Made by a program: the position numbers and the translations under genes. Shown here piece after piece: positions 38,357 to 48,984 of a stretch of DNA of 64,000 nt. This DNA comes from Streptomyces umbrinus (GTDB taxonomy: Bacteria > Actinomycetota > Actinomycetes > Streptomycetales > Streptomycetaceae): the NCBI RefSeq assembly GCF_030817415.1, contig NZ_JAUSZI010000002.1:11259501-11323500 (forward strand). The letters run 5' to 3'. The first letter of the stretch is position 1; every line of letters starts with the position of its first letter. A model generated the notes under the pieces. The model saw only the letters and a program-made list of their open reading frames with translations, had not been told where the DNA came from and did no database searches.

Positions 38357-39045
38357 ACGGGCCTTCCCTGCGCGCCGTCATCGCCGACGACCAGGCCCTG
38401 GTCCGTACGGGATTCGGGATGATCCTCGCCGCCGACGGCATCGAGGTGACGGCGGAGGCGGCAGACGGGGCCGAGGCGGTCGCCGCCGTCCGGCGCACCC
38501 GGCCCGACGTCGTCCTCATGGACATCAGGATGCCGCGGATGGACGGCATCGAGGCGACTCGGCGGATCCTCGGAGACGAGGGCCCGGGCGACACCCGGGT
38601 CATCATCCTCACCACGTACGACCTCGACCACTACGTCTACGCGGCACTCACCGCCGGGGCCAGCGGCTTCCTGCTCAAGGACGTCACCCCCGAGCACCTG
38701 GTGGCCGCAGTCCGCCTGGTGCGATCCGGCGACGCGCTCCTCGCGCCCACCATCACCCGCCGGCTGATCGAACGCTTCGCCCACCGCGAGGAGCCCCGGC
38801 CGCCGACCCTCCACCGAGACCTGTCCGGCCTGACCCCACGCGAACTGGAGGTGCTCCGGCTGCTCGCGACCGGCCTCAGCAACGCCGAACTCGCGGACCG
38901 CCTCTTCCTCAGCCCCACCACGGTCAAGACACACATCGGCCGCATCCTGTCGAAGCTGGACCTCCGCGACCGCGTCCAGGCAGTCGTGCTCGCCTACGAG
39001 ACCGGCCTGATCGCTCCGGGAGACCCAACACCCGACACAGGCTGA
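38353..39045 (+). CDS. NarL/LuxR-family response regulator
   Basis: About 230 residues from GTG 38353 (GTGA overlap with the kinase stop); GTG 38341 would add four. The receiver domain has the acidic pair ADD, the phospho-acceptor D57 in VVLMDIRMPRMDG, and a conserved Lys in GFLLKDV. The C-terminal LuxR helix-turn-helix is LTPRELEVLRLLATGLSNAE through TVKTHIGRILSKL. It is expected to bind DNA after phosphorylation by the kinase encoded directly upstream. Confidence 0.94.
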   Translation: MNGPSLRAVIADDQALVRTGFGMILAADGIEVTAEAADGAEAVAAVRRTRPDVVLMDIRMPRMDGIEATRRILGDEGPGDTRVIILTTYDLDHYVYAALTAGASGFLLKDVTPEHLVAAVRLVRSGDALLAPTITRRLIERFAHREEPRPPTLHRDLSGLTPRELEVLRLLATGLSNAELADRLFLSPTTVKTHIGRILSKLDLRDRVQAVVLAYETGLIAPGDPTPDTG

Positions 39046-39089
39046 CGACTACGCGGTCCCCGACCCCCCTCATCACTCCCGAGGATTGA

Positions 39090-39905
39090 TCACTCCCGAG
39101 GCTTGATGAATTCGGTGACGGGCCGCTCGAGCCGCTCCCCGTCGACCGTGATATCGACGGCCTCGTTGAAGAAGGCCACCCGGTCCTTGATGACACCCAC
39201 AGCAGAGAGAGGGTCGGGATAGCTCCACGCGATGTTCGGCGGTACGCCCTCGCCGGGCCACGACCAGTAGTCGGTCGCCACGCCCTTGTAGGGGCAGCGG
39301 GTCGTGAGATCGCTGGGCGTGAACAGATCGAGGCTCACGTCCTCGCGCGGGAGGTAGTACCGCACGGGCAGACCGGTCTCGAAGAGGAGGACCGGCGCGC
39401 GGGTGTCCGCGACGACCGTGCCGTCGATCTCGACCTGGACATGCCGCGAACTGGGCAGCGCGTCCACTCGTTTGTGCGGGTCACGCGGATGGACGAAGAT
39501 CTCCTCGTCCTCCTCGTACCAGTGGTCGAGCACCTCCCGCCCGAACCACTCGAACGAGATGTACGAACCCAACTCCTCGCCCGGATACGTCCAGGCCGCG
39601 CCGGCGATGGTCTCACCGCCGATGTCGAGGTCGTAGAAGAGCGTCGTCCCGGCGTGCGGCCGCCCGGCGGACTTCTCCGTCTCCCGCAACAGATCCGTAC
39701 GCACGTCATCACGCGGAAACGCGTACAACGGCACCGGCCGCCCGGGCTCCCACACCAGCACCGGCCGCCGGCTGTCGACAACGGTGACATCACCCTTCAT
39801 CCCGCGCACCCAACGCTCGCTGGGTTCCCACAGGAGGCTGTCGGCGGGGGCAGGCGGGTGACGCAGTACCGGGACCTTCTGTGAACTGTTGCCGGGGGAG
39901 TTCAT
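39090..39905 (-). CDS. DUF427 protein with two tandem DUF427 domains
   Basis: A 271-residue protein. ATG 39905 has AAGGAGG six bases upstream. Two related halves are visible: WEPSERWVRGMKGDVTVVDSRRPVLV-like and VQVEIDGTVVADTRAPVLLF, each followed by a P-R-(D/E)-D-V motif and a region with WSYP or WTYP. DUF427 proteins are common and mostly uncharacterised. The gene follows the DeoR regulator by 73 bp on the same strand, so the two may share a transcript. Confidence 0.87.
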   Translation of the reverse strand: MNSPGNSSQKVPVLRHPPAPADSLLWEPSERWVRGMKGDVTVVDSRRPVLVWEPGRPVPLYAFPRDDVRTDLLRETEKSAGRPHAGTTLFYDLDIGGETIAGAAWTYPGEELGSYISFEWFGREVLDHWYEEDEEIFVHPRDPHKRVDALPSSRHVQVEIDGTVVADTRAPVLLFETGLPVRYYLPREDVSLDLFTPSDLTTRCPYKGVATDYWSWPGEGVPPNIAWSYPDPLSAVGVIKDRVAFFNEAVDITVDGERLERPVTEFIKPRE

Positions 39906-39978
39906 GACTGCCTCCTTGCCGAACACGGGGCGTCGAACGCGGGGCTCGGGCCGGGCACACAGTGCCTCGGACGTCAGC

Positions 39979-40779
39979 CTAGACGCCGACCTCGGCCCAG
40001 CCGTCGACCGTCGTCGGAGGTGTCGCGATCACTCTCACGCCGGCTTCGTGCAGGGCCGTGCAGGTCGCATCGTCCGCCGACGCGGTGGTGATGAGCAGGT
40101 CCAGGTCCTCCGGGCCACAGATCTTCACCATGCCGCTGCCGGGGAACTTGCTCCGGTCGGCCAGCAGCGCCACCTTGTCACCGGCGGCGATCATGGCGCG
40201 CCTGGCGGGCACCTCGGCGACGGTGGTGTCCATGACCTGGCCGCCGGAGCGTACGCCGCAGGCGCCCATGAAGGCCCAGTCGGCGTGCACCTGGCGGAGG
40301 TTGTCCTCGGCCATGAAGCCGTCCAGCATGCGTGACTCGCGTATGACCATGCCGCCGAGCAGCATCAGGGCGATGTTCTCGTCCGCGGTGAGTTCTTCGT
40401 ACACGGCGAGACTGTTGGTGATCACGGTGAGCCGGCGCCCGTGCAGTCGGCGTGCCAGCCGGTGGACGGTCGTGCCGCTGTCGAGGATGACCGACTGGCC
40501 GTCCTCGATCAGCTCGGCCGCGCGGGCGGCTATCGCGTCCTTCTCGGCCACCTGGACCTCGGCGGCCTCGTCGAACGGCGCACGGTCCTCCTCGATGACC
40601 GCACCGCCGTGCACGCGGCTGAGCAGCCCGTCCCCTTCCAGCTTGAGGAGGTCGCGGCGGACGGTCGCCGCACTCACGTCCAGCTGTTCGGAGAGGTCGG
40701 TCACGGAGGCGGTGCCGCCGGAACGCAGGGCCCGCAGGATGAGTTGGTGTCGCCGTTCAGCCAGCACGCGACGGAACAC
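39979..40779 (-). CDS. DeoR-family transcriptional regulator
   Basis: A 266-residue regulator from GTG 40779. The winged helix-turn-helix is VTDLSEQLDVSAATVRRDLLKLEGDGLLSRVHGG-like (residues about 26-60). The sensor domain has ILDSGTTVHRLARRL and later ALLADRSKF, as in the DeoR sugar-phosphate-binding fold. It starts 38 bp after the stop of the VWA gene, so it may be read from the CO dehydrogenase operon. Nothing in its sequence ties it to CO metabolism. Confidence 0.92.
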   Translation of the reverse strand: MFRRVLAERRHQLILRALRSGGTASVTDLSEQLDVSAATVRRDLLKLEGDGLLSRVHGGAVIEEDRAPFDEAAEVQVAEKDAIAARAAELIEDGQSVILDSGTTVHRLARRLHGRRLTVITNSLAVYEELTADENIALMLLGGMVIRESRMLDGFMAEDNLRQVHADWAFMGACGVRSGGQVMDTTVAEVPARRAMIAAGDKVALLADRSKFPGSGMVKICGPEDLDLLITTASADDATCTALHEAGVRVIATPPTTVDGWAEVGV

Positions 40780-40817
40780 TACACACCATCACCAGGCGTA
40801 ATCTGCCTACTTTCCGC

Positions 40818-42071
40818 TCACTTTCGGCCGTAGTCGACGCGCTGTCGCACGGACTCTCCGTCGCCCGCGATCGCCTCCACCACCTCCATGAGAGCCGCCA
40901 GGCTGTGGCCGCTGACGAATGCGTCGCAATGGGGGAGTGCGGCGGTCATGCCGGCGGTGCGTGGGGTGTAGCCGGGGGCCGCCTTGCGGGGGTTGACCCA
41001 GATGATGCGGTGGGTGAGGCGGGCGAGGCGGGCCATTTCGCGGGCGACGGCCGCCGGGTCCTCGCCCTCCCAGCCGTCGGAGAAGATGACCACGACGGCG
41101 CCGCGTGCCATGCCCCGGCGGCCGAAGCGGTTGTTGAACTCGGACAGTGCGTGGCCGATGCGGGTGCCGCCGGACCAGTCGGACGCGGCGGCGCCCGCCC
41201 GGCGCAGCGCGGCGTCCACGCCGGACGGGCCTGTGTGCCGCAGAACGGGGGTCAGCCGGGTGAGGCGGGTGGCGAAGACGAACGCCTCGGCCGCCGCACC
41301 GGCCGCCGCTCGTGGGAAGAGGCGGAGGTAGGCGCGGGTGTACGGCTCCATGGAGCGGGAGATGTCGCACAGCAGCACCAGTCGTCGCCGTCGTAGGCGG
41401 TGGCGGGTGCGGGCCAGCAGTACGGCCTCGCCGCCGGTGCGCTGGCCGGTGCGCAGGGTGCGGCGCAGGTCGATGCGGCGGCCCCGACGGTCGGTCTCCT
41501 GGCGGCGGCCGCGGCGCAGCGGTGCCTTCAGCGTCAACAGGGTGAGGAGCCGGTTGAGTTCGGCCAGTTCGGTGGGGTCGAGGGCAGCGAAGTCCTTGTG
41601 GGCGAGGACTTCGGCCGTAGTGCCCGCCGTCGGCACCTCCTCGGTCCGACTGTCCTTTTCCGGGGGCTGTGTACGGTCGTTGTCCGATGCCTCGCCGTTG
41701 GCGCCGCCCAGTAGGGGAGCGCGGGTGGGATCCGGGCCGATTCCGGAGAGCGGCGGGGGGCGACCAGGGGCGGTTTCTGACGCAGGCTCGGATTCCGTAC
41801 CGGCTCTGCGGACTGCCACCGAGTGCGGCCCGCCGGCGAAGACCGCGTCGAAGATCCTCTCGAACGGCTCGATCTGCTCGCGATCCGTCACGAACGCCAG
41901 CCGCGCCGCCCAGTACAGCGCCGTACGGTCCACCGGTGGCAGCAGACGCAGCGCCTCCAGGAACCGCACCGACCGCTCCGGAGTCACCCCCACCCCCGCG
42001 CGCCGCAGTTCCGCGCCGAGCCGGCCCGCGAACTCTGCCCGGTCGAAGAGGGGAACCGCCGTCGAGGTCAC
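40818..42071 (-). CDS. coxE: CoxE-like VWA domain protein
   Basis: A 417-residue protein. GTG 42071 overlaps the MoxR gene stop (GTGA). The N-terminal 200 residues are helical with a charged linker, and the C-terminal half is a von Willebrand A domain with a MIDAS-like DISRSM motif and WSGGTRIGHALSEFN. CoxE works with the MoxR-type ATPase CoxD, which in Oligotropha carboxidovorans is needed for maturation of the Cu-S-Mo site of CO dehydrogenase. Its position behind coxMSL fits this role. Confidence 0.9.
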   Translation of the reverse strand: MTSTAVPLFDRAEFAGRLGAELRRAGVGVTPERSVRFLEALRLLPPVDRTALYWAARLAFVTDREQIEPFERIFDAVFAGGPHSVAVRRAGTESEPASETAPGRPPPLSGIGPDPTRAPLLGGANGEASDNDRTQPPEKDSRTEEVPTAGTTAEVLAHKDFAALDPTELAELNRLLTLLTLKAPLRRGRRQETDRRGRRIDLRRTLRTGQRTGGEAVLLARTRHRLRRRRLVLLCDISRSMEPYTRAYLRLFPRAAAGAAAEAFVFATRLTRLTPVLRHTGPSGVDAALRRAGAAASDWSGGTRIGHALSEFNNRFGRRGMARGAVVVIFSDGWEGEDPAAVAREMARLARLTHRIIWVNPRKAAPGYTPRTAGMTAALPHCDAFVSGHSLAALMEVVEAIAGDGESVRQRVDYGRK

Positions 42072-42967
42072 AGCTGTCGGCCCGCGACCAGCCAGTCCAG
42101 GCCGCGCTCCCGCACCAGCTCCTGGTCCTCGCGGTACTTCAGCAGGGAGCCGAGCGTGCGCCCGGCGATCTCGGCGTCGAGACGGGGCACACCGAGCAGG
42201 TTCAGCGCTGAGGTCCAGTCGATGGTCTCGGCGACGCCTGGTGCCTTCTGGACCTCCAGCGCACGCAGCCGCCGTACGGCCGCCGACACCGCGACCGCCA
42301 GTTCCCTCGACGTCCCGGGCACCCGGCGGCGCACGATCTCGACGATCCGCTCCGTGTCCGGATAGTCGATCCAGTGGTAGAGGCACCGGCGTTTGAGGGC
42401 GTCATGGAGATCACGCGTGCGGTTGGAGGTGAGGAGCACGACGGGCGGCACGGCGGCCCGGATGGTGCCGATCTCCGGGATGGTCACCGCGGCCTCGGCC
42501 AGTACTTCGAGCAGGAATGCCTCGAAGTCGTCGTCGGCACGGTCGATCTCGTCGATGAGCAGCACGGCGGGGGCCGGGCCGGGGTGCGTGAGCGCCGCCA
42601 GCACGGGCCGCCGAAGCAGGTACTCCTCGCTGAACAGATCGGCCTCACTGAGCTGTTCGTACCGGGACTCGGCCAGACGGATGCCGAGCAGTTGGCGCGG
42701 ATAGTTCCACTCGTACAGCGCCTCGGCCGCGTCCAGGCCGTCGTAGCACTGCAGCCGGATCAGCGGGCTGCCCAGGATCGCGGCCACCGCCTTGGCCGCC
42801 TCGGTCTTGCCGACGCCCGCCTCGCCCTCCAGAAGCAGAGGCTGGGGCAGGCGCAGGGCGAGGAAGAGCGCCGTGGCCAGACCGTCGTCGGCGAGATAGC
42901 CCAGCGAGTCCAGCGCGGCGCGCAGGCTCTCCACGCCCGGCAGACAGCGCTCGACGTACTCGCTCAC
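42068..42967 (-). CDS. coxD: MoxR-type AAA+ ATPase, CoxD-like
   Basis: A 299-residue ATPase. GTG 42967 overlaps the upstream stop. Walker A is LLEGEAGVGKTEAAKAVA, Walker B is VLLIDEIDRAD, and sensor 1 is VVLLTSNRTRDLHDAL. CoxD-type ATPases act as chaperones that help insert sulfur and copper into the active site of CO dehydrogenase. The gene sits between the XdhC-like and CoxE-like genes, all overlapping. Confidence 0.92.
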   Translation of the reverse strand: MSEYVERCLPGVESLRAALDSLGYLADDGLATALFLALRLPQPLLLEGEAGVGKTEAAKAVAAILGSPLIRLQCYDGLDAAEALYEWNYPRQLLGIRLAESRYEQLSEADLFSEEYLLRRPVLAALTHPGPAPAVLLIDEIDRADDDFEAFLLEVLAEAAVTIPEIGTIRAAVPPVVLLTSNRTRDLHDALKRRCLYHWIDYPDTERIVEIVRRRVPGTSRELAVAVSAAVRRLRALEVQKAPGVAETIDWTSALNLLGVPRLDAEIAGRTLGSLLKYREDQELVRERGLDWLVAGRQL

Positions 42968-43916
42968 GAGGCGTCGGCCTTCGCGTAGCGGGCGGGGTCC
43001 TTCTCGTACGCGGCACGACAGCCGGCACAGCAGAACCAGCGGCGCTCGCCGCCGCCCTCGTCGCAGTACGGGGTGCTGTCCGCGACGGAGACCGTCATCC
43101 CGCACACAGGGTCGACGGCGGTCACCGAGCCGGTCTCCGGAGCCACCTCTACCTCCACGTCCACTTCCACGGAGCGCCCCCTCAGCGCCTGAATCACCTC
43201 CGCGAGGATCGACACCGCGATCTCGCCCGGCGTGCGGGCACCGATCCACAGACCCGCAGGCGTATGGATCCGCGCACGCTGCTCGGCATCGAATGCCAGC
43301 CCGTCCAGGACCGCCGCCCCGCGCCTGGGGCTGGCCACGAGCCCGATGTACGGCACCCCCGCGCGCACGGCCGAGACGAGCACCGGTTCCTCCCCCCGCC
43401 CGTGGGAGGCGATCACCAGCGCCTGGCTCCCGGCCAGGTCCTCCGGCGTGATCCTCTCGGCGCCGGACGCCTCCGTGATCTCGTAACCGAGCACCGGCCC
43501 GAAGGCCGCCAGCGCGCGGGCGATGGGGGACTCGCCCAGGACCACCACGCGCGGCACGGGCCGCAGTGGCTCCAGGAAGATCTCCAACTCGCCGCCGGAC
43601 AGGCACGGATTGGCGACGCTCACCGCGCCCTCCTCGACGACCGGTTCCCCGGTGCCGTCCGCCGTCTCCTCCGGCGAGATGCGCAGCAGCAGCGACTCCC
43701 CGCTGCGCAGCGTCCGCAGCGCCTGCACCCGCACGGTGGCCTCCGCGCAGGCGCCCCCGACGAAGCCCTCGACCCGGCCGTCGGCGAGGACCAGCGCGGT
43801 GTCGCCCGGCCGCGCGCTCGCCGGGCGACGGGCGCGAACGACGGTGGCCTTCACGAACGGCACGTGCCGTCCCGTCAGTTCGGCCATGCGTGCCTCAAGC
43901 GGGGGTGCGGCGGGGC

Positions 43917-43920
<4 letters not shown>
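42964..43920 (-). CDS. XdhC/CoxI-family maturation protein with C-terminal YHS domain
   Basis: A 318-residue fusion. ATG 43920 overlaps the coxL stop (ATGA). Residues 1-100 match the XdhC_CoxI domain (ADGRVEGFVGGACAEATV), and residues about 120-245 match the XdhC Rossmann domain (VVVLGESPIARALAAF; ASHGRGEEPVL). The last 50 residues are a metal-binding-type YHS domain (VDPVCGMTV, then FCCAGCRAAYEKDPARY). XdhC proteins bind molybdenum cofactor and help its sulfuration before insertion into the large subunit. The YHS tail could bind copper or another metal needed for the active site; that is inference. Confidence 0.88.
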
Positions 43921-46294
<2,374 letters not shown>

Positions 46295-46298
<4 letters not shown>

Positions 46299-46795
46299 GA
46301 CTGACTCCCTGCGGTCTCCGTGACTCCGTCGGCCTCGGCCCGGTTCCTCGCCGCCCACTGGATGGACTTGACGATGTTCAGATAGCCGGTGCACCGGCAC
46401 AGCTGGCCGGAGATGGCCTCGCGGATCTCCTGCTCGGACGGATCCGGGTTGCGGTCCAGGAGGGCCCGGCCGGTGAGCATCATGCCCGGGGTGCAGAACC
46501 CGCACTGCAGACCGTGCTGCTCGATGAACCCCTGCTGAACGGGGTCCAGTTGGTCTCCGTCCGCCAGGTCCTCGACCGTGCGGATCTCGTGACCGGCCGC
46601 CATGACCGCCAGGACCGTGCAGCTCTTGACGGGATCCCCGTCCATCAGCACCACGCACGTGCCGCAGTTGCTGGTGTCGCAGCCCCAGTGGGTGCCGGTC
46701 AGTTCCAGGTCGTCGCGGAGGAAGCGCACGAGCAGATGCCGGGGCTCGACCTCCCGGGTGTGGTCGTCGCCGTTGACGTTGACGGTGATCCGCAT
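46295..46795 (-). CDS. coxS: CO dehydrogenase small subunit (2Fe-2S)
   Basis: A 166-residue iron-sulfur protein. The N-terminal ferredoxin-like cluster is held by Cys in GCDTSNCGTCVVLMDG plus the later LAVM-preceding Cys in VKSC, and the C-terminal cluster by QCGFCTPGM and CRCTGY. It carries electrons from the molybdenum site to FAD in CoxM. The start at 46795 is five bases after the coxM stop; the stop overlaps coxL. Confidence 0.94.
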
Positions 46796-46800
46796 GCGCC

Positions 46801-47694
46801 TCACGCCTCCCTTGCCGTGGACCCGATGGGCCGCCCGGCCCGGGCGACCGCCCGTCGCAGCGCCCGCCGGGTGAGTTCGCCTGCCAGATGCTGCTTGTAC
46901 TCGGCGCTGCCCCGGCCGTCGGTGACCGGCGAACAGCTGTCGGACGCGACCCGGCCCGCCTCCTCGTACAGCGCCTCGGACGGTTCGCTGCCGTTCAGCA
47001 GCGTCTGGACCGCGTGGAGGTTCAGCGCCCCGGCGCCGACCGCCGCCAGACCCACTCCCGCGTCGGAGATCCGCCCCTCGCGCAGCGTCAGGGCGACTCC
47101 CGCAGCCGCGACGGCCCAGTCCCCGGCCTTGCGCTCGACCTTCTCGTACGCGCTGCCCGCACCCGGCAGGACCGGCAGTCGCACCTCGGTCAGCATCTCG
47201 CCGACGCCCACGGCCGTTTCGTACGGGCCCTGGTGGAAGTCGGCCATGGATACGATCCGTTCGTCGCCAGCCCCGCGTATGACGGCACAGGCGTGCAGCG
47301 CGCCGCACACCGCCGAGAGGTCCTCCGACGGGTCGGCCTGGCACAGGGAGCCGCCGATCGTGCCCCGGTTGCGGACCGGCGGGTCGGCGATGACCTTCTC
47401 CGCGTCGTGGACGATGGGAAAGTACCGGCCGACCAGCTCCGACTCCAGCAGTGTGCGGTGCCGGGTGAGGGCGCCGACGCGCAGTTCGTCGCCGACCAGG
47501 GCGATGTGGTCGAGTTCGTGGAGGTCGTTGATGTCGACGAGGACCTCGGGGGCGGCCAGGCGCAGCTTCATCATCGGCAGCAGACTGTGCCCGCCGGCCA
47601 CGACCCGGGCCTCCTCGCCGTAGCGCCGCAATAGTTCCAGCGCCTCGTCCACGCTCTCGGCGCGCTGGTAGTCGAACGAAGCGGGTACCTGCAC
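46801..47694 (-). CDS. coxM: CO dehydrogenase medium subunit (FAD)
   Basis: A 297-residue FAD subunit. GTG 47694 has GGGAGGGAG seven bases upstream and is preferred over the open frame to 47805. FAD contacts are VVAGGHSLLPMMKLRLA near residue 30 and RNRGTIGGSLCQADPSEDLSA near residue 100. It passes electrons to the quinone pool and opens the operon. The divergent LysR gene and the CTTAAGCA site at 47837-47854 lie upstream. Confidence 0.94.
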   Translation of the reverse strand: MQVPASFDYQRAESVDEALELLRRYGEEARVVAGGHSLLPMMKLRLAAPEVLVDINDLHELDHIALVGDELRVGALTRHRTLLESELVGRYFPIVHDAEKVIADPPVRNRGTIGGSLCQADPSEDLSAVCGALHACAVIRGAGDERIVSMADFHQGPYETAVGVGEMLTEVRLPVLPGAGSAYEKVERKAGDWAVAAAGVALTLREGRISDAGVGLAAVGAGALNLHAVQTLLNGSEPSEALYEEAGRVASDSCSPVTDGRGSAEYKQHLAGELTRRALRRAVARAGRPIGSTAREA

Positions 47695-47836
47695 GGCACG
47701 CTCCCTCCCGGACCGGGCCCGCCCGGCACGCCCGGGCGAGGCAGCGCGCGGGGGAACCGTCCGTCGATTGAGGACCTGGCCGGTTTCCGGCGGTCCGGGG
47801 AACAATTGCGCGAAGGGATGGGGCGGTCAACGGCGA

Positions 47837-47854
47837 CTCAAGCGAATGCTTAAG
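47837..47854. promoter_or_regulatory. Putative LysR operator between coxM and lysR
   Basis: Read on the minus strand the site is CTTAAGCATTCGCTTGAG, an inverted repeat with seven-base arms and one mismatch. It lies 46 bases before the LysR start and about 140 bases before coxM. A related sequence lies before coxG at 48923-48940. Confidence 0.55.
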
Positions 47855-47900
47855 AGACCTGGGCACCGGAGGGGGTCCTACCGGTCGAACAGCCGTTGTA

Positions 47901-48869
47901 ATGGCGGACATGACGTTGACTCAGCTCCGCGCATTCGTCACGGTGGCCCGTCTGGGCTCGGTCAAGGGCGCCGCGGAGTCGCTCGGCGTCACCGAGGCCG
48001 CGGTCTCCGGCGCGGTCGCCGCGCTCCGCCGCGAACTCGGCGACCTGCTTTTCATCCGGGCCGCCGGCGGGATCAGTCTCACGCCGGGCGGCAGACGCCT
48101 CGCCGCAGGGGCCGCCGAGATCGTGGGCCTCGCCGAGGAGACCCGCCACCGGGTCCGCCAGGCCGGTTCGGGCACCGCCCAACTGCGGGTGGCGTCCACC
48201 GAAGCCGGCGCCGAACAGGTCCTCCCCGCGCTGCTCGCCGCCTTCGGGCGGCGACAGCCCGACCTGGACGTCGACACCCTCGCCGTGCCGGTGGCGGTGT
48301 TCGGCGACCTGCTCCGCGACCGCCGTGCCGATGTCACGATCGGCCCGGCGTCGCGCCCGGAACCGGGCATCGAGTCGATTCCCTTCCTGCGTTTCCAACT
48401 GGTCGTCGTCGCTGCGCCGGACCATCCGCTCAGACACCGGAAGCGGCTGGCATCCGCCCAACTGGCCCACGAGTCATGGCTGTTGGGCCCCGCCGGACTG
48501 GACCCGGACACCCTGTCCGGCACCTTCCTGTCCCACATCGGAGTCGAAGCCGCCAAGGCCAAGGCGTTCCCCAGCGTCACGGCCTCTCTCAACGCGGTGG
48601 CCGGCGGGGCCGGTCTTTCCATCGCCTTCCTCCACGTCGTACGCGACGAACTGCGCCGCGGGTCACTGGTCGTCCTCGATGTCTCCGGCGCCCGGCTCGG
48701 CGGCATGCTGTACGCGAGCGCGCTCACCGGCGAACGGCGCTCGACGACCGCCGCCGCGCTGTGCCGTTTCGTCACGACACCGGCCGCTACACAGGCGGTG
48801 CTCACCCGGTCCAAGGGCGTTCCGATGAACGAGTTCCGACCACCGGTCCACGTCACGATCTGGAGCTGA
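47901..48869 (+). CDS. LysR-family transcriptional regulator of the cox locus
   Basis: A 322-residue regulator. The N-terminal helix-turn-helix is LTQLRAFVTVARLGSVKGAAESLGVTEAAVS-like (residues 5-40), and the effector domain starts at about 90 with two alpha/beta lobes (LRVASTEAGAEQVLPALLAAF). It is divergent from coxM and followed by coxG, so it very probably controls CO dehydrogenase genes. ATG 47901 or 47910 may be the start; no clear ribosome site favours either. Confidence 0.92.
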   Translation: MADMTLTQLRAFVTVARLGSVKGAAESLGVTEAAVSGAVAALRRELGDLLFIRAAGGISLTPGGRRLAAGAAEIVGLAEETRHRVRQAGSGTAQLRVASTEAGAEQVLPALLAAFGRRQPDLDVDTLAVPVAVFGDLLRDRRADVTIGPASRPEPGIESIPFLRFQLVVVAAPDHPLRHRKRLASAQLAHESWLLGPAGLDPDTLSGTFLSHIGVEAAKAKAFPSVTASLNAVAGGAGLSIAFLHVVRDELRRGSLVVLDVSGARLGGMLYASALTGERRSTTAAALCRFVTTPAATQAVLTRSKGVPMNEFRPPVHVTIWS

Positions 48870-48922
48870 CGGAACTGGGGGAGCATTGCGGATCACGGGT
48901 TCCGGCGCCCTGGGCGCGGCGT

Positions 48923-48940
48923 CTTAAGCAAACCCTGAAG
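48923..48940. promoter_or_regulatory. Putative second LysR site, upstream of coxG
   Basis: CTTAAGCAAACCCTGAAG shares 13 of 18 positions, including the first eight, with the site at 47837-47854. It ends 44 bases before the coxG ATG, almost the same spacing as the other copy to the lysR start. Confidence 0.5.
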
Positions 48941-48984
48941 AGCTCATTGACGGCCGGGCCGCCCGCGCCCATCGTGTGTCCGTC

